The notes under the pieces are model-generated. The model did no database searches. It saw only the letters and a program-made list of their open reading frames with translations, and was not told the DNA's origin. Shown here piece by piece: positions 22,716 to 35,100 of a stretch of DNA of 60,000 nucleotides. The DNA comes from Cryptomeria japonica (taxonomy: Eukaryota > Streptophyta > Pinopsida > Cupressales > Cupressaceae): contig NC_081411.1 in the NCBI RefSeq assembly GCF_030272615.1, forward strand, positions 158,390,471-158,450,470. Direction: 5' to 3'. The position numbers were made by a program, and so were the translations under genes. Every line of letters begins with the position of its first letter. Positions within the stretch are counted from its first letter, which is position 1.

Positions 22716-23417
22716 TTAAATTCCTTCTACTTGCTTAAGATTTTTGTTTTTATTTTGAGGAGGGAAGGAAATGTTCTTATCATACTTCAATCTCCAATAG
22801 ATTCTTGTAGCCAATCTTTCAGGGTGATAAGTTTGGTCTTTACATAGAGAAGGTTTGTTAGAAGAGGAAGTTTTGTTATCCACAACTCTAATTTTGCCAC
22901 TGTCTATGCCATCTTGAATAGATTTTTGAAAATCAGGGCAATCATCAGCATTATGGTCATGGGTTTGATGAAATGAACAACAAGGATGTTTTGAAGAAGA
23001 AGCATTCTTGCGGCCTCTATTGATTTGTTGTCTTTGAAGATAATTTTTAAAGTTTTGGAGCCTAAGGAATTCATCTATAGAAAGAGGAGCATAATTTCCT
23101 AGGCCTTTTGTAGTAGTTTGTGTAGGAGGGTTTATATGGACATGAATTCCTTGCTCAAATTTCCCAATTCTTTGTCCCTTAAAATCTTGTTTTGTTATTA
23201 TATGAAAGCCACGACTATAAGAATGTTGCAATTGATTAGATGGAGGAAAAGGATCATGAATTTCTTTGAAATCTGATGTGTAAGGGGGAAGAAAAGGATT
23301 TGTAGATGAAGGAGTATCATGTGAAATGACAATCTCTTTTCCTTTATCAATCTTATCCTTTGTGGGGGATTGGGGATGAACAACTTCATCATCTAGAAGC
23401 TCATTTTTAGTTATTTA
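22716..23417 (-). pseudogene. gag-like frame of the TR-GAG-like element
   Basis: On the minus strand an open frame of about 230 codons runs from just after a stop near 23418 to a stop at 22716; the first ATG is at 23231. It contains a Pro/Thr-rich part and then CSFHQTHDHNADDCPDFQ, a Cys-His zinc motif like that in the Tat-element Gag at about 49500-49550 (CEYHCIKGHDTQKC). The same IQDxIDxGxI-type segment follows in both. The C-terminus is Asn/Lys-rich. An upstream frame, 23603-23902, may be its decayed N-terminal part. No Gag capsid core is clear. I infer an RNA-packaging role. Confidence 0.6.
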
Positions 23418-24599
23418 TATGCGAGGGGAAAGATCATGAATAAAATGCATGACAACATCCTCCCTACATATACTTTGATGTTGAAGATAGGTCTTAGATG
23501 AATAAGGAGGATCTAAAGATGTAAGGATGTTAATATTTTGATTTCACCCCCCTTGCTCAAGGGTATGTGTAGAAGAAGATCGGTCCTTGTCACTTTCCAA
23601 TTCTACTCCTTTTTAAAGAGATCATTGGTTAAAGCATTAGGTCTCATCTCATCCACACAAGATACCCTAGGAGAGGTATAAGGGCTTGGATCTTTAGGTT
23701 TAAGATCTACAAAAGCTTTAATGTTATTAACATAGGAAATGTATTTTGTTAACAACATCACCATAATACAGCATAAATGATACATGAAAGCTTTGAGATC
23801 TATTTGAAAAGAGAATAATTTGGAAATCCTAACAACACAATATGACCAAGTGTTATGAATGAAGAGAAGTAACATGAAATTAAAGACACCCTTATCTGAC
23901 ACATGATTGTAATAAATTTATGTGAAAAACAATGTAATCATATGTGAAAGAGAAAGTAAATCCAATTTATTAATTGCCATTGAAAGTCTCTTAAAATCTT
24001 AATTTGCTTGAAAAGAAGATCTAAAATTAGGACCTTTTTATGAAAATTAATTTAAAATTTGAATTTGTGTTCGACCTTAGGAGGTGTTACAATTAATAAA
24101 GTACACCAATTTTTTGGATTTAAGCAAAAAAATACAGTCAATTTCATCTCCTGAAATTTCAAGAAAAAAGCCAGGGACTGTGTTGAAAGTGCGCACGGTG
24201 TGACCAAATTTTTTCAAAAATTTTCAGGGATGATAGATATTTTTATTTTAATGCAGAATCCAAAAAAATAGTCGATTTGGAGATGTCTTGATTGGTCAAA
24301 TTGGCAGTCAAAGGTCGAAAATAAAAGGATCTTAAAAATTAGGGTTTTTTTATTTAACTACTGAATTTTTAGAACAAAAAGACACATTTGAGTTTCAATT
24401 TTGAAATAGAAATCAAATCTGAAACAAGGAATTAAAATTTTACACCACACAAGCTTAATTTCCTCAAAATGAAAAATTAGTGTTTCGATGCAATTAACCT
24501 CTAAAATTTGTAAATAGATAAAACTTAGAAATGAAAATTTGAAATTCAAATTGCACTTAATTAGATCTAATAATGATAATTCAACATTGATGTATAAGA

Positions 24600-24613
24600 T
24601 GTCGGGTTCACCA
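24600..24613 (-). promoter_or_regulatory. primer-binding site, tRNA-Trp type
   Basis: In sense TGGTGAACCCGACA starts three bases after the 5' LTR and matches the complement of the plant tRNA-Trp 3' end for the first 13 bases. It fixes the minus strand as sense. Confidence 0.8.
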
Positions 24614-24616
24614 AAA

Positions 24617-25781
24617 TGTAAAGTGGAAACTTGGACCCTAGTGACACCCCACCTAGGAGAGAGAAAGGAAGTCACTAGGATGATTTTCCCTTGGAGGAAC
24701 TTTACATTCAAAAGAGGGGCTTGAATCCAATAGATCCAAATCTAAGGGAAGCAAGGATGTGAATTAGAAGTGGATTGCAAGGGTTGAAGTGTGATTTTCC
24801 CTCTTTTGTAAATGAGAAAGTTGACTTGCTGACTATGTAGGAAAGAGAGATAAAATGAGTGAAATGAGGAGCTACCAGTTCTGGATCATGTTGTAACTTT
24901 GGGTCTAAGATATTTAGACTGATACAGATCTACCCTGCAAATTTGGAGAAAAGTCATGGGGATAGTGTTGAAAGTGCATACGGTCCTCTGAAAAATCCAC
25001 AAAACAAAAAGGGTTTTACCACCTATGTAAATCGAGTCCAAATCTGAAAATACAGCTACGCACCTACAACCTACACACAAAAGAGAAGGGAACAAGGGTT
25101 ATGGATAGGGGTTTGCCTCAGTCAAACCTTGGTTGAGGAATCAACCTTGAAGGAAAGTAATTGCAAATGCTTGAATGTAAACAATGGAAATGTATACCTT
25201 GGAGATCTACAATTTGTTGATGATGATTATTTTGTTTCTTGAATGAAATCACAAACGCTGCATGAAATGGCATGTAACATGATAAAACCCTGACACACAC
25301 ATATGCTTGCAAATGAATGTTGTAAATGTTGCTCCAATGAATGAATGAAGAAGACACATGAAGAAGAAGACTTGATATATTCTTGAAGAAGACCTTTCAT
25401 TTGAATTTCGCCTATCATATCTTTCATGTATTTCCTTTCTATGCAAATGAGAAGACTAACTCCCTTTTATACGCACCTCAAAGAATTAATTCATCTCACC
25501 AAAGGTCAATATGAGAGAAGTTTGGAATCCTGTATTGCATATAGGGCCCGAGGGACCTATCTTGGGGCCACCCTAAGAGGGGGGTACAGGGGCACCACGC
25601 TCCTGTCCTACCCTATCTTAGGGCCCGTACAGGGTCCTCAGGCCATTTCAGGGCTTAAACAAGGAGAGGTTCAAGGTGAAAATGCAAAGAGAAGTCTCAG
25701 TTTTGAAGGAAGATGTTGTCGCCAAGGTGAGGACCTCAAATGTGGTTAAAATTTCCAAGATCGCAATTTTATGACACTACA
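24617..25781 (-). repeat. 5' LTR of the TR-GAG-like element
   Basis: 1165 bp partner of 20759-21920, about 10% different by eye. Followed on the plus strand by CTACT and the rest of LINE-B. Confidence 0.9.
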
Positions 25782-25786
25782 CTACT
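25782..25786. repeat. target-site duplication CTACT, right copy
   Basis: Exact copy of 20754-20758; LINE-B ORF2 continues after it. Confidence 0.9.
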
Positions 25787-28700
25787 TCTAAAATTATTGA
25801 CTAGAGAGGGTCGAATCATTAGCCAATTAAGTTCTTTGCTTCTTCTTTTGTTAGTCCAAAGAATCCTCCTTTTAAATTTCATCTTATGTCACTTCGTGAC
25901 CCTTCGTTGCATGACTTGGTGGCTATGTGGTGGAGAGAGGGTGGCCTTGCATATGCCACAGTTATGTTTTTCTTTTTAAGAAACTTTAATATGTCAAATA
26001 TCACCTTAAGAGACCGAATACGTTTTGTTTTGGCAACCTTTAGTTGAGGAAGAGGAATGTTCTTGAACGTCTTGTGGTGATTACTCACCAAATTTAGGAT
26101 TCCGAATTCTCAGATGCCCTTGGAAAATTTGAGTCCTAGGCCATGCGTAATGTGGAGGAATGGGAGATTTGGGAGGAGATTTATTAGAAACATAAGGCTC
26201 ATATTTATTGGCTGCAAGAAGGGGATAGAAATACTATGTTTTTAATCATTTTGTTCAAGCTTGTCATAATAAGGGGTACATTTCCTCTCTTGTTAACTCA
26301 GATGGGATTTAGATCTCTTCTTTGACGGCTATGTCTCGTGAGGCTCATAAATTTTATTTTGCTCTTTTTGCTAATTATGCCCCTCCTACTACTACAAAGG
26401 AGAATTTGATCCTTTCTTGCATTCCATCTCTGGTCACTAGTGCGATGAATGATTCTCTCATTTATCAGATTTTGTTGCTTGAGTTAGAAGAGGTGGTTTT
26501 TGGGATGAACAAATGTAAAGCTTGAGAACCAAATGGCTTCACTATTGAATATTTTGAGGAGTTTTGGGATATTATTAATCTAGATCTATTGGAGGTTGTT
26601 AGGGAACCTCTTCATAATAAATATATGCTTCGAGCCTTGAATTATACCTTCTTGGTTCTCGTTCCTTAAATGGAAGGTGCTGATAAACTTGAGTTTTTAA
26701 AACCTATTGCTCTTTGTAATGTGGTGTATAAGATTATCACTAAATTGATTGTAGAGAGGCTCAAAGATTGTCTTCCCGTGGTGATCATTAAGGAACAAGG
26801 AGGATTTGTGGCTGGTAAACAAATTCTAGATGGGGTGGTGGTAGGTTCTAAGGTTATTCACTCTATGGCGACTTCTAAGGAGAGATCTATGTTCATTAAA
26901 TTAGATATAGCCAAGGCTTACGATAGGGTCAAATGGAGTTTTCTTCAGAGAATTATCTTTGCCATCAGTTTTAGTCCAGATTGGGTGAGTTGGACTATGA
27001 GTTGTGTTACTTCTTCATATTTTTCGGTTATTGTGAATGGAGAACCTTCAGAGCATTTTTGTGCATATAGAGGCCTTCACCAAGGATATCCCCTTTCCCC
27101 TTACCGTTTTATTATTTTGGCTTAGGGTCTCGACTGTTTCCTCAAGTTTGGAGCTTCTCAAGGCTTAATTCATGGGTGGCAATGGGACAATGGTTTTCCA
27201 CAACTCTCACATCTCCAATTTGTGGATGACACTACTCTAATGGGATTGGCTCATCTTCAGGAAGATGAATATTTTAGGCAAGCCTTTGATATTTACCTTG
27301 CAACCCTGAGTCAGAAAGTCAATGAGCATAAATCCTCCATTTTCTTCTTTAATACTCCTCAGGTCATTTAGAGGCATATTGTTGGCATTCTTAGATTTAA
27401 AATTGGGTTTGTTTCTCTTGTTTATTTGGGAATTCCTCTTATTGTTGGTAGACATCCCGGATCCTCTTAGCAAATTTTTCTTGACAAGCTACATCAAAAG
27501 ATTAATCATTGGACTCATCGTTGGTTATCTTTTGTTGCTCATTTAATCCTTCTAAATTCGGTCATTCAAACTCTTCCTATTTATAGGTGTTTTGTTTAGG
27601 CCACTCACATGTATTTTCTTTAGGAATTTGATTCCCTCTCTCATCAATTTCTTTGGAGTGGTAATTTATCAACTGCTAAATGGAGCTTTGTTAAGTGGGA
27701 AACTGTGTGTAGACCTAAAAATGAGGGTGTCCTTGGCTTACAACTTGCTATTTTAAATGGACAAGTTCTTGCTACTAAGTTATATGTACTTGCTAGAATC
27801 AACTTTGGGCCCATATTCTCACCAATAAGTATCTTCCTGATGTTTATATTTTTTATGTTCCCCACTTTTCTTTGATGGCAAGAGGTTCTATGATTTGGCA
27901 TACTTTTAAACTTGGGGTTTAGTTGGTGAAGCTTGACGTCTTTTGGATTTGCCATACGAGATCTCAAGCTCTTTTTTGGCTAGATTCTTGGGATGGTCAT
28001 CCTTCTATCCTTTCTACTCATCCTCACCTTAAGTCCCTTTGTGATTCCTTTACTACTATTGGCTGGTACATTGTTGACCATTATAAGGTTGCCCATAATT
28101 ATGGGTTGGTTGTTTGTTTTCGCTTCCCTCTAAATAGCCTCCAGGAGGATCAGAGGAAGACAAACAAGAGTTGGCTTAGACTTTGGAGTCTTGAGAGTGC
28201 ACTACCTTGGCTAGGAGTGATGTTTTGGCTTGGGCAAGCTATGATTTGTCTGGGAAGTTTTCAGTTTCTACAGGTTATGTTGAGTTACTGCGATAGACTT
28301 TTGGAGACATTCAAGTTCCTTGGTGGAAACAAGTTTGGTACAAGTTCTCATGTGCCAACTAAAAAAATTTCATGTGGTTGGTGGTCCACAATCAATGTCT
28401 CACTTGGGATAATTTATGTAAGCGTGGTTTTTCAGGTCTCCTTGATGTGTGTGTTGTGTCATAATAGCAAAGAAATTATCTCTCATATTTTTTTCTGATG
28501 ATCCTTCACTAGACATATTTGAAATTATTGGTGGGATGTGTGGAATCAAGCTTGCTAGCATATTTCTTCTTTGGCTGAGTTTTCTATTTGATGGGGTAAG
28601 GCCCCTTTCAAAACTTCTTCTCTTAAAGTTGCTTGGACTCTTGGCCCTCCTTTTATTATCTGGCATATTTGGTTGGAGAGGAATTGTCAGATCTTTCAAG

Positions 28701-29338
28701 ATGTGTTGTTGGGGGCCCACAACTTGTGGTGGAAAATTCACCATTCTTTGGGAGAAACTATTTCAACAAAATGTGACTTGACAGAGGTCATGGATCCTGG
28801 TAATGTTATTTTCTACATTTGTCTCCATCTTTGTCATCCTCAGGGCCAACTCATGATAAATTTATACCGACAACCTTTTAAAAAATAAATAGGGTGGGGA
28901 GGTGGAGTCCTCCTCTGCAAGGTATTCTAAAAATCAATACAGACGGGTCTTCTCGGGGAAACCCAAGTCCTGCTGGTATTGGTGGAGTTGGTAGAGATAG
29001 TTTGGGGATTGTTCAATTTATAAAGGTTATCATACAAACAATTTGAAGGAGGTTGTTTCTATTTTGTATGTTGTGGAGCATGCTTCTGCTCTTGGATGGA
29101 GTGCAAGCTCCTTTGTGAATTAAATTTGCAAGTCATAGTTTATTTGTTGACTCAACAACATTTAGAGGATGTTAGTTGGTAGTTAGTTTTGGTTGTTAAT
29201 CAAATTCTTAATTTGTGTGCTTTTTTTTATTTTGTTACTTTCACTCATATCCCTAGAGAGTGGAATGGAGTAGCGGATTGTCTAGCCAAATGGGCTTCGG
29301 ATCAAATGCAAAACTGGAATATTGTAGATAAGGGTTGA
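25787..29338 (+). pseudogene. LINE-B ORF2: RT, zinc-binding and RNase H parts, broken
   Basis: After the insertion the frame first gives the linker to RT (frames at 26322-26525). 26670-27125 is RT: VVYKIITKLIVERLKDCL, EQGGFVAGKQILDGV, KLDIAKAYDRVKW and LHQGYPLSPYRF, the last with Tyr where Asp is usual. Past a TAG the catalytic box QFVDDTTL is intact at 27216-27239. The zinc-binding end appears near 28440-28498 (CVLCHNSKEIISHIFF). RNase H begins near 28935 (KINTDGSSRGNPSPAGIGG) and ends with IPREWNGVADCLAKWAS near 29250-29300, with stops between. Many shifts; dead. It is collinear with LINE-A, so the two are copies of one family. Confidence 0.85.
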
Positions 29339-29469
29339 AATTACCTTTAGGTTTGTCTCAATAGCTAGATTACTTACTGGATCTTGATAGGATTGTTTGA
29401 TGCCCCTTCTTTGTATTTCTTCTTGTTTGAATAAATTTTAGCCCCTCTTTTATTGAATAATTAGGAAAT

Positions 29470-29472
29470 AAT

Positions 29473-29505
<33 letters not shown>

Positions 29506-29519
29506 AATAATAATAATAA
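29470..29519 (+). repeat. trinucleotide tail of LINE-B, (AAC)n(AAT)n
   Basis: About ten AAC units pass into AAT units at the LINE 3' end, where a poly-A tail would be expected. LINE-C ends in a similar (AAT)n run. Confidence 0.8.
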
Positions 29520-29581
29520 GACCCATTCATGGGTTCTCTAAGGTTCATCCTCCAAGTAAGGTTGTTAGGAGAGGTGAAGAG

Positions 29582-30140
29582 GTGTGGGCTATGCTGGAGC
29601 AGGGATGGATTAAGATAAATTTTGATGGGGCGTTAAGAGGAATCCCTAGTATTTCAAGTGCTAGGTGTGTTGCTCATGATACAGAAGGGAAGATCCTTTT
29701 CAAAGGTGCGCAAAGGTTACAAGATGTCACAAATAATGAGGTTGAAGCACAAGACACTCTATTAGCAGTGGAATTGTCCAACAACATGAACATTCCAAGA
29801 GTGCATCTTGAAGGTGACTCTCAAGTGGTGGTGGATGCAATTACGAAAGGTGTATCTCTGAGTTGGCGAATAAATAAATTTATTTCAATAATCTGCTCAA
29901 AATTGAGTATTTTTCAGGATTTTTGCATCTCTCATATGAGGAGGGGGTAAAATGGTGGCATATATTTTATCCAATGTGGCATGTGAATTGGATAGATGTG
30001 TGAAAAAATGGTTTGGGGGGGGGGGGGTGATGACAAATTTTTCCAATGGTAGCCTTTATCGGCCTGTACATTTTTTGTACTTGTCAGTTAATGAAATGTG
30101 TGTGATGTGGATGCCTTATTATCTTCACGAGAACTTAGGT
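29582..30140 (+). pseudogene. LINE-C RNase H domain, frameshifted
   Basis: 29582-29950 encodes GWIKINFDGALRG (first catalytic Asp), NNEVEAQDTLLAVEL (Glu) and VHLEGDSQVVVDAI (Asp), the RNase H pattern of plant LINEs. Near 29945 the frame shifts and continues as MVAYILSNVACELDRCVKKW from 29952, matching the usual end of the domain. A 13-G run at 30015-30027 follows. Sequence differs enough from LINE-A and LINE-B to be a separate family. Could also be a lone RNase H-like host fragment, but the downstream trinucleotide tail favours a LINE. Confidence 0.7.
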
Positions 30141-30528
30141 TGGCTCATTTAAAGTTGGCAATTAATGCTGATAATTTTTGCAGTGGCTGCAATGCCTAAA
30201 AGAAATGCATTTGTGGAGAGAGTGGGGAAGTGCATGTTAGTCCTTGCGTATTCAAGAATCTTTTTGGTTTGTGAGCAGGGCTTTTCATCGGCAAGTTTTG
30301 AGTTGATAAACTAGTTGATTGTAATGGATGCTAATTTTACACTGAATACATCAAAACTTCTTACTGCCTTTTGGGGTCTGACTTCAAAGTGGAGGTTGAA
30401 GAACATGTTTATGTTGAAGGACACTTTGTTCATTAGGGGCATGAAGCTCATCCTAGGGGAATATTTGGGTGTAATTCATCACCACTATCAGACCTGCGTG
30501 AACTTATATTCCCTCATCATGGCATGGG

Positions 30529-30533
30529 GTCTT
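30529..30533. repeat. target-site duplication GTCTT, left copy
   Basis: Identical to 38444-38448 on the other side of the chromovirus. Confidence 0.9.
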
Positions 30534-32149
30534 TGATGGGATGGGGTTTGGGATAGACTAGCCTAGTATATGCTCTTGGTTCCTTCCCTTGGATCACCTG
30601 GTGTTCTCTTCACACCCTAGGGTCTCTAGGACTTCCCTTTCTTGAGGAATCCCCTGACCTTTCCCAATCCACCCACCAATGAGTTGCAATGTTGCTCCTA
30701 AGGTCTCACCTAGTCATGAAACTCAAAACCCCTTACTATGGCTAATAAGGGCTAGGCTTGTTCAACACCTTCCAAGGTCTTAGAAAGGATAGGACAGAAC
30801 TTTTTCATGGTCTTTCCACCCATTCATGTGCCCCCAAGAGGTTTCAAGACTCCAACCCCTTACCGATTTCACTATTTTGTGTTTTTGCCTACAAAATAGG
30901 GCTACAAGGATTTTGACCAATTAGGCCTCCTAACTGGTCCTTTAGGGCTCCCTCTCACAAACGATGCACAAAATACCCAAACTCCCAAAATGGACTACCA
31001 TTCATTTGGAAAGGGCTCAAGGATTTCTTTGGTTTTGGGCCTCCAAGTGGCCGTACAGTGTCTTGGGTGAATTTTGGGGTTTTTAAGGGTTTTGTGAGGG
31101 TTTTATGGTCTGCCTAGGTCACAGTGTATGTTTTGTGTTTTAGCCACCTTGTCTGGATTGGTGGAGGCTCCTCCTTAACACCATTGGTGCTTCACACACT
31201 CCTCTACACCTCCTCCAAAGGTGCACTCTCCTCTTACCAACCTTTCTCTTCAAGACCTCTGCAACTTGACCCTTCTTAGCTTGGCACTATCCAGTCTCAC
31301 CTAGGAGTGGGTCTTTGTATGGCCACCTTGCATTTTCAAGGGCCCTTCTTGCATTGAAATATGGTACAAGGTCTCTACTCTCATTCCCCATGGTTTCATG
31401 GTGATTCCACAATTGGTAATGGAGTTATGAACCCATTTATTCAAACCAGTCCAAAATTGGATAGTGAGAAGACAACTTACAAAATATTTACAAGCACACC
31501 ACACTTACAAACCAAAACCTAATCTAATTGCTCAAAATGATAGTATTTACACCATAGAAGACAATCCACATATTTTTTCACATAAATCAATCCATTAACC
31601 TGGTCGGTTTCTTCATTCAAACTGACTGGTAACAAACTTGTAGTCTCAGTTAGGTCACTTAGCTTGGGCTGTAGAATGTCTAACATCCAACCCGTTAACT
31701 TAGGGTTTGGAAATACTTATACTACCCTCTCCTCAGTCTATGTTCCCATACTATGTTCTTCCATGCTAACTAAATATTTTGTCCTCATGGTGGAAAAGTT
31801 GCTTGACAACTTTTAAAAGTTGTCATGACAACTTTTAAAAGTTTTCATGCAACTTTTGCAACTTTTGAGTAACTTTCCCAATGTTGCTTTTCCTGACTCC
31901 TAGACCCATTTTGGGAAAACCTAAGGACACCACCATGCTAGGAAAGACCCCTAAACACCTCAAAGGCACACATACCCTCAAATTTCAAGAAAATCTCAAT
32001 CTTGACTTATGACCCTAAGATCTCAACTAGGACCCTAACTAGGACCCATGAGAACATGGCTCTTTATTTTATATACAATGGCTTCAAAAGAAGCATAAAA
32101 CCAACAAAAAAAAAATGGAGGAAGAGCTTGGAAGGGTGCTCCTACACCA
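30534..32149 (-). repeat. 3' LTR of the chromovirus
   Basis: Plus-strand ends TGATGGG and CTACACCA. Contains a perfect 20-bp palindrome (31805-31824) and a diverged second copy of it right after, which explains the 20-bp length difference from the other LTR. Confidence 0.92.
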
Positions 32150-32165
32150 TACTCCCCCTCTCCAC
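32150..32165 (-). promoter_or_regulatory. polypurine tract of the chromovirus
   Basis: In sense GAGAGGGGGAGTA lies against the 3' LTR, only a few bases after the pol stop at 32170. Confidence 0.8.
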
Positions 32166-32169
32166 ACAA

Positions 32170-35100
32170 CTAAGAAATAGAAGAAGAGATGCGAGTCGGG
32201 TCTATGCCAAGTGTCTTGAACTTGCTCTCCTCCACCCAAGTTGCTTCAGATACAGGTTGGCCTTCCCATTTCACCAAGTTCTCCATGTAGACCTGGTTTC
32301 TAGTGGACTTCTTCACCTTGGATTCCAAGATTTCCTCTGCTATAGGCTTCTTCAGTTGTTGTAAGACAATAACATCTAGGTCCTGTAGTACCTTGGCTTG
32401 GCTCTTAGTCTGCCCTTCTATCTCACCCTTGTACATGATCAGGTCAACAACATTGAAGACTAGTGATATAGCCAAATCTTAAGGTAGGTCAACCTTGTAG
32501 GTGTTCTCCCCATATTTTTCTAGAATTCTACAAGGTCCTTCCCTCTTCATTTGCAGTTTGGTAGTCTTACCACTTTGCATCCTAGCTTTGCTCAAATGGA
32601 CCATCACATAGTCACCTACCTTGAACTGAACCTCTCTCCTTTTCTCATTCATTTTTTCTTTTAGTTTTTGAGTAGACTCAAGGATGGATTTCTTAACTTT
32701 CTCTTGAACTTCCTTGATGGTTTGAGTGAAGTCCTCTACTTTCCCACTCTTCATCTCCAAGGTACCAAGGTCTCTCAACTCACATACTCCTCTTGGATGT
32801 CTACCATAGACAACCTCAAAAGGACTTCTACTAGTGGTCCTATTCACACTATCATTATATGCATACTCTACTTGTGGAATGACTAGATCCCATGTCTGCC
32901 CATACTCCTTAGTTAAACACCTCAACAATTTGCCTAACACCCTATTGATGACCTCAGTTTGACCATCTATTTGTGGATGGTAAGCTGAGCTAAATGACAA
33001 GTTAGTTCCTAGTCTCCTCCATAATGTTTGCCAAAAATGGCCCATGAACTTGTTGTCCTTGTCTAAAACAATGCTTAAAGGGAGTCCATGAATCCTAACA
33101 ATCTCCTTAAAGAAAAGATGTGCAACATAGCTAGCATCATGTGTAGTTTTACATTGATTGAAATGGCTCATCTTGGAAAATCTATCTACTACCACATAGA
33201 TGTTGTCCATACCTATCTTTTTTTTGGGAAGTCCTACTACAAAGTCCATGCTTACACATTCCCAAGGTCTATTAGGGACCAATGATGGTTGATAGAGACC
33301 AGCATTGCTTGATCCTCCCTTTGCTCTTTGGCATACACCACATTGCTCCACATATCTCTTCACATCTCTTGGCAACTTTGGCCAATAGTAGTACCTTTGT
33401 ACTAGATCCAAGGTTTTGTTGACTCCAAAGTGTCCACTTAAGCTACCATTATGTTTCTCTTGGATGAGGTTTTCCCTCATGGATCCTCTTGGTACACACA
33501 ACTGATTACCCTTGAACAAGAGACCATTTTGGAGAGTGTAATCTGCATACTCACCATGGAAATGGTTCTCAAACTCCTTGCAAACCTTGTAAACTGATGA
33601 GAAGTCTTCATCTCCTTCATAGAGGTCCTTGAAACCTTCTATTCCTATGCTCTACAATTGTAGTTCTTGAACTATCAACAACTTCTTGCTTAATGCATCT
33701 GCCACCTTGTTGAGTTGCCCCTTCTTATGCTTGATGGTGAAGGTGAAGGATTGGAGGTATTCCATCCATTTCAAATGCCTATTGCTAAGCTTCTCTTGAG
33801 TGTTAATGTAACTTAGTGCCTGGTTGTCTGTGAACACCACAAATTCCTTTGGAAGTAGGTAATGCCTCCATTTTTTTAGAGACTCCACTAATGCATACAA
33901 CTCTAGGTCATAGACTGAGTACTTCTTCTTTGCTTCATTAAGCTTCTAACTAAAAAATGCTACAGGTCTTCCCTCTTCACTCAATACACCACCTACTACA
34001 ATTCCACTTGCATCACACTCCAATGTGAATAGCTTATCAAAGGTAGGTAGGAGAAGGGTAGGTTTTGTGGCTACTTCTTGCTTCAATAGTCGAAATGCTT
34101 TATCAGCCTGCTCAGTCCATTTAAACTTAGTTTTAAGGCCTCCTTTTATGGTGTCAAGGACTAGTGCACATATATCACTGAAGTTCCTCACAAACTTCCT
34201 ATAGAATTGAGCTAATCCATGGAAACTCCTAACCTCAGTCCTTGTTTTAGGTGTAGGCCAATTCAAGATTGCCTCCACTTTGCTTGGATCCATCTTCAAG
34301 GTTCCCTTAGACACCACAAATCCTAAGTAGACCAGCTCTTGCTTCAAGAAGTCACACTTCTCTAGGTTGATGGATAACTTCTCCTCATGCAACCTCTCTA
34401 AGACTAACCTCAAATGATCAAGGTGCTCCTCTTTGGTTTTGCTATAGATGAGAATGCCATCTAGGTACACCACCACAAACCTGCCTGTGAAATCCTTTAA
34501 CACCTCATTCATCAACCTCATGAAGGTGCTTGGAGAATTTGTCAGTCCAAATGGCATCACAAGCGATTCATACAACCCTTCTATGGTCTTGAAAGCAGTC
34601 TTCCACTCATCACCCTCCTTGATTCTAATCTAGCGATAACCACTTTTGAGGTCTATCTTGGTGAAATACATGGCACCTCCTAAACAGTCCATCAAATCCT
34701 CTATTCTTGGAATAGGAAACCTATACCTTATGGCGATCCTATTGATTGCCCTTGAATCAGTGCAAAGTCTCCACTTACCTCCTTTTTTGGATGCTAGCAC
34801 TACTAGGATTGCACATGGGCTGATGCTCTTCTTAATCAGTCCTTGTTCCAATAACTCCTGCACTTGCCTTGCTACCTCCTTGTTTTGATCAGGTGTGAGC
34901 TTGTATGCAGCTTTGTTAGGTAGGGATTCTCTGGGAACAAATTCTATTTGATGACTTATAGACCTTCTTGGTGGGAGTGTTGCAGGTGCTCCATCACTCA
35001 CTATGTCCTTATACTCTTGCACCATTTGCTTCACCTCCTTGGGTATCTCTGCCTGCAACTTGTCTTCTTCCTCCTTTGGCTTCACAAAGATGGCACACTT

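Larger units (their letters stand above)
20759..25781 (-). mobile_element. non-autonomous LTR retrotransposon with a gag-like frame only (TR-GAG-like)
   Basis: 5023-bp element with LTRs of 1162 and 1165 bp, a perfect CTACT duplication, and a tRNA-Trp primer site next to the right LTR, which makes the minus strand the sense strand. The 2.7-kb interior has a gag-like frame with a zinc motif but no protease, RT, RNase H or integrase that I can find. Plant elements with gag but no pol are known as TR-GAGs; they must borrow enzymes. LTR difference is about 10% by eye, making it older than the Athila-like element. Inserted in LINE-B ORF2. Confidence 0.88.
25782..29520 (+). mobile_element. LINE-B, 3' part (plus strand)
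   Basis: Continues ORF2 from the endonuclease end through RT, zinc-binding region and RNase H, then a short 3' UTR and a trinucleotide tail (29470-29519). Confidence 0.85.
29520..30533 (+). mobile_element. LINE-C, 5'-truncated, part before the chromovirus insertion
   Basis: Starts directly after the LINE-B tail. It holds an RNase H domain unlike that of LINE-B, then about 400 bases of unassigned sequence up to the GTCTT target site. Nothing of its RT is present. It continues at 38444. Confidence 0.65.

Noticed and set aside
28400-28781. Frames of about 110 codons on both strands
   Set aside because: They overlap the LINE-B zinc-binding to RNase H linker and shift with respect to it; antisense one is a shadow.
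29463-29520. Independent microsatellite locus
   Set aside because: It sits exactly at the LINE-B 3' end, so it is better explained as the LINE tail.
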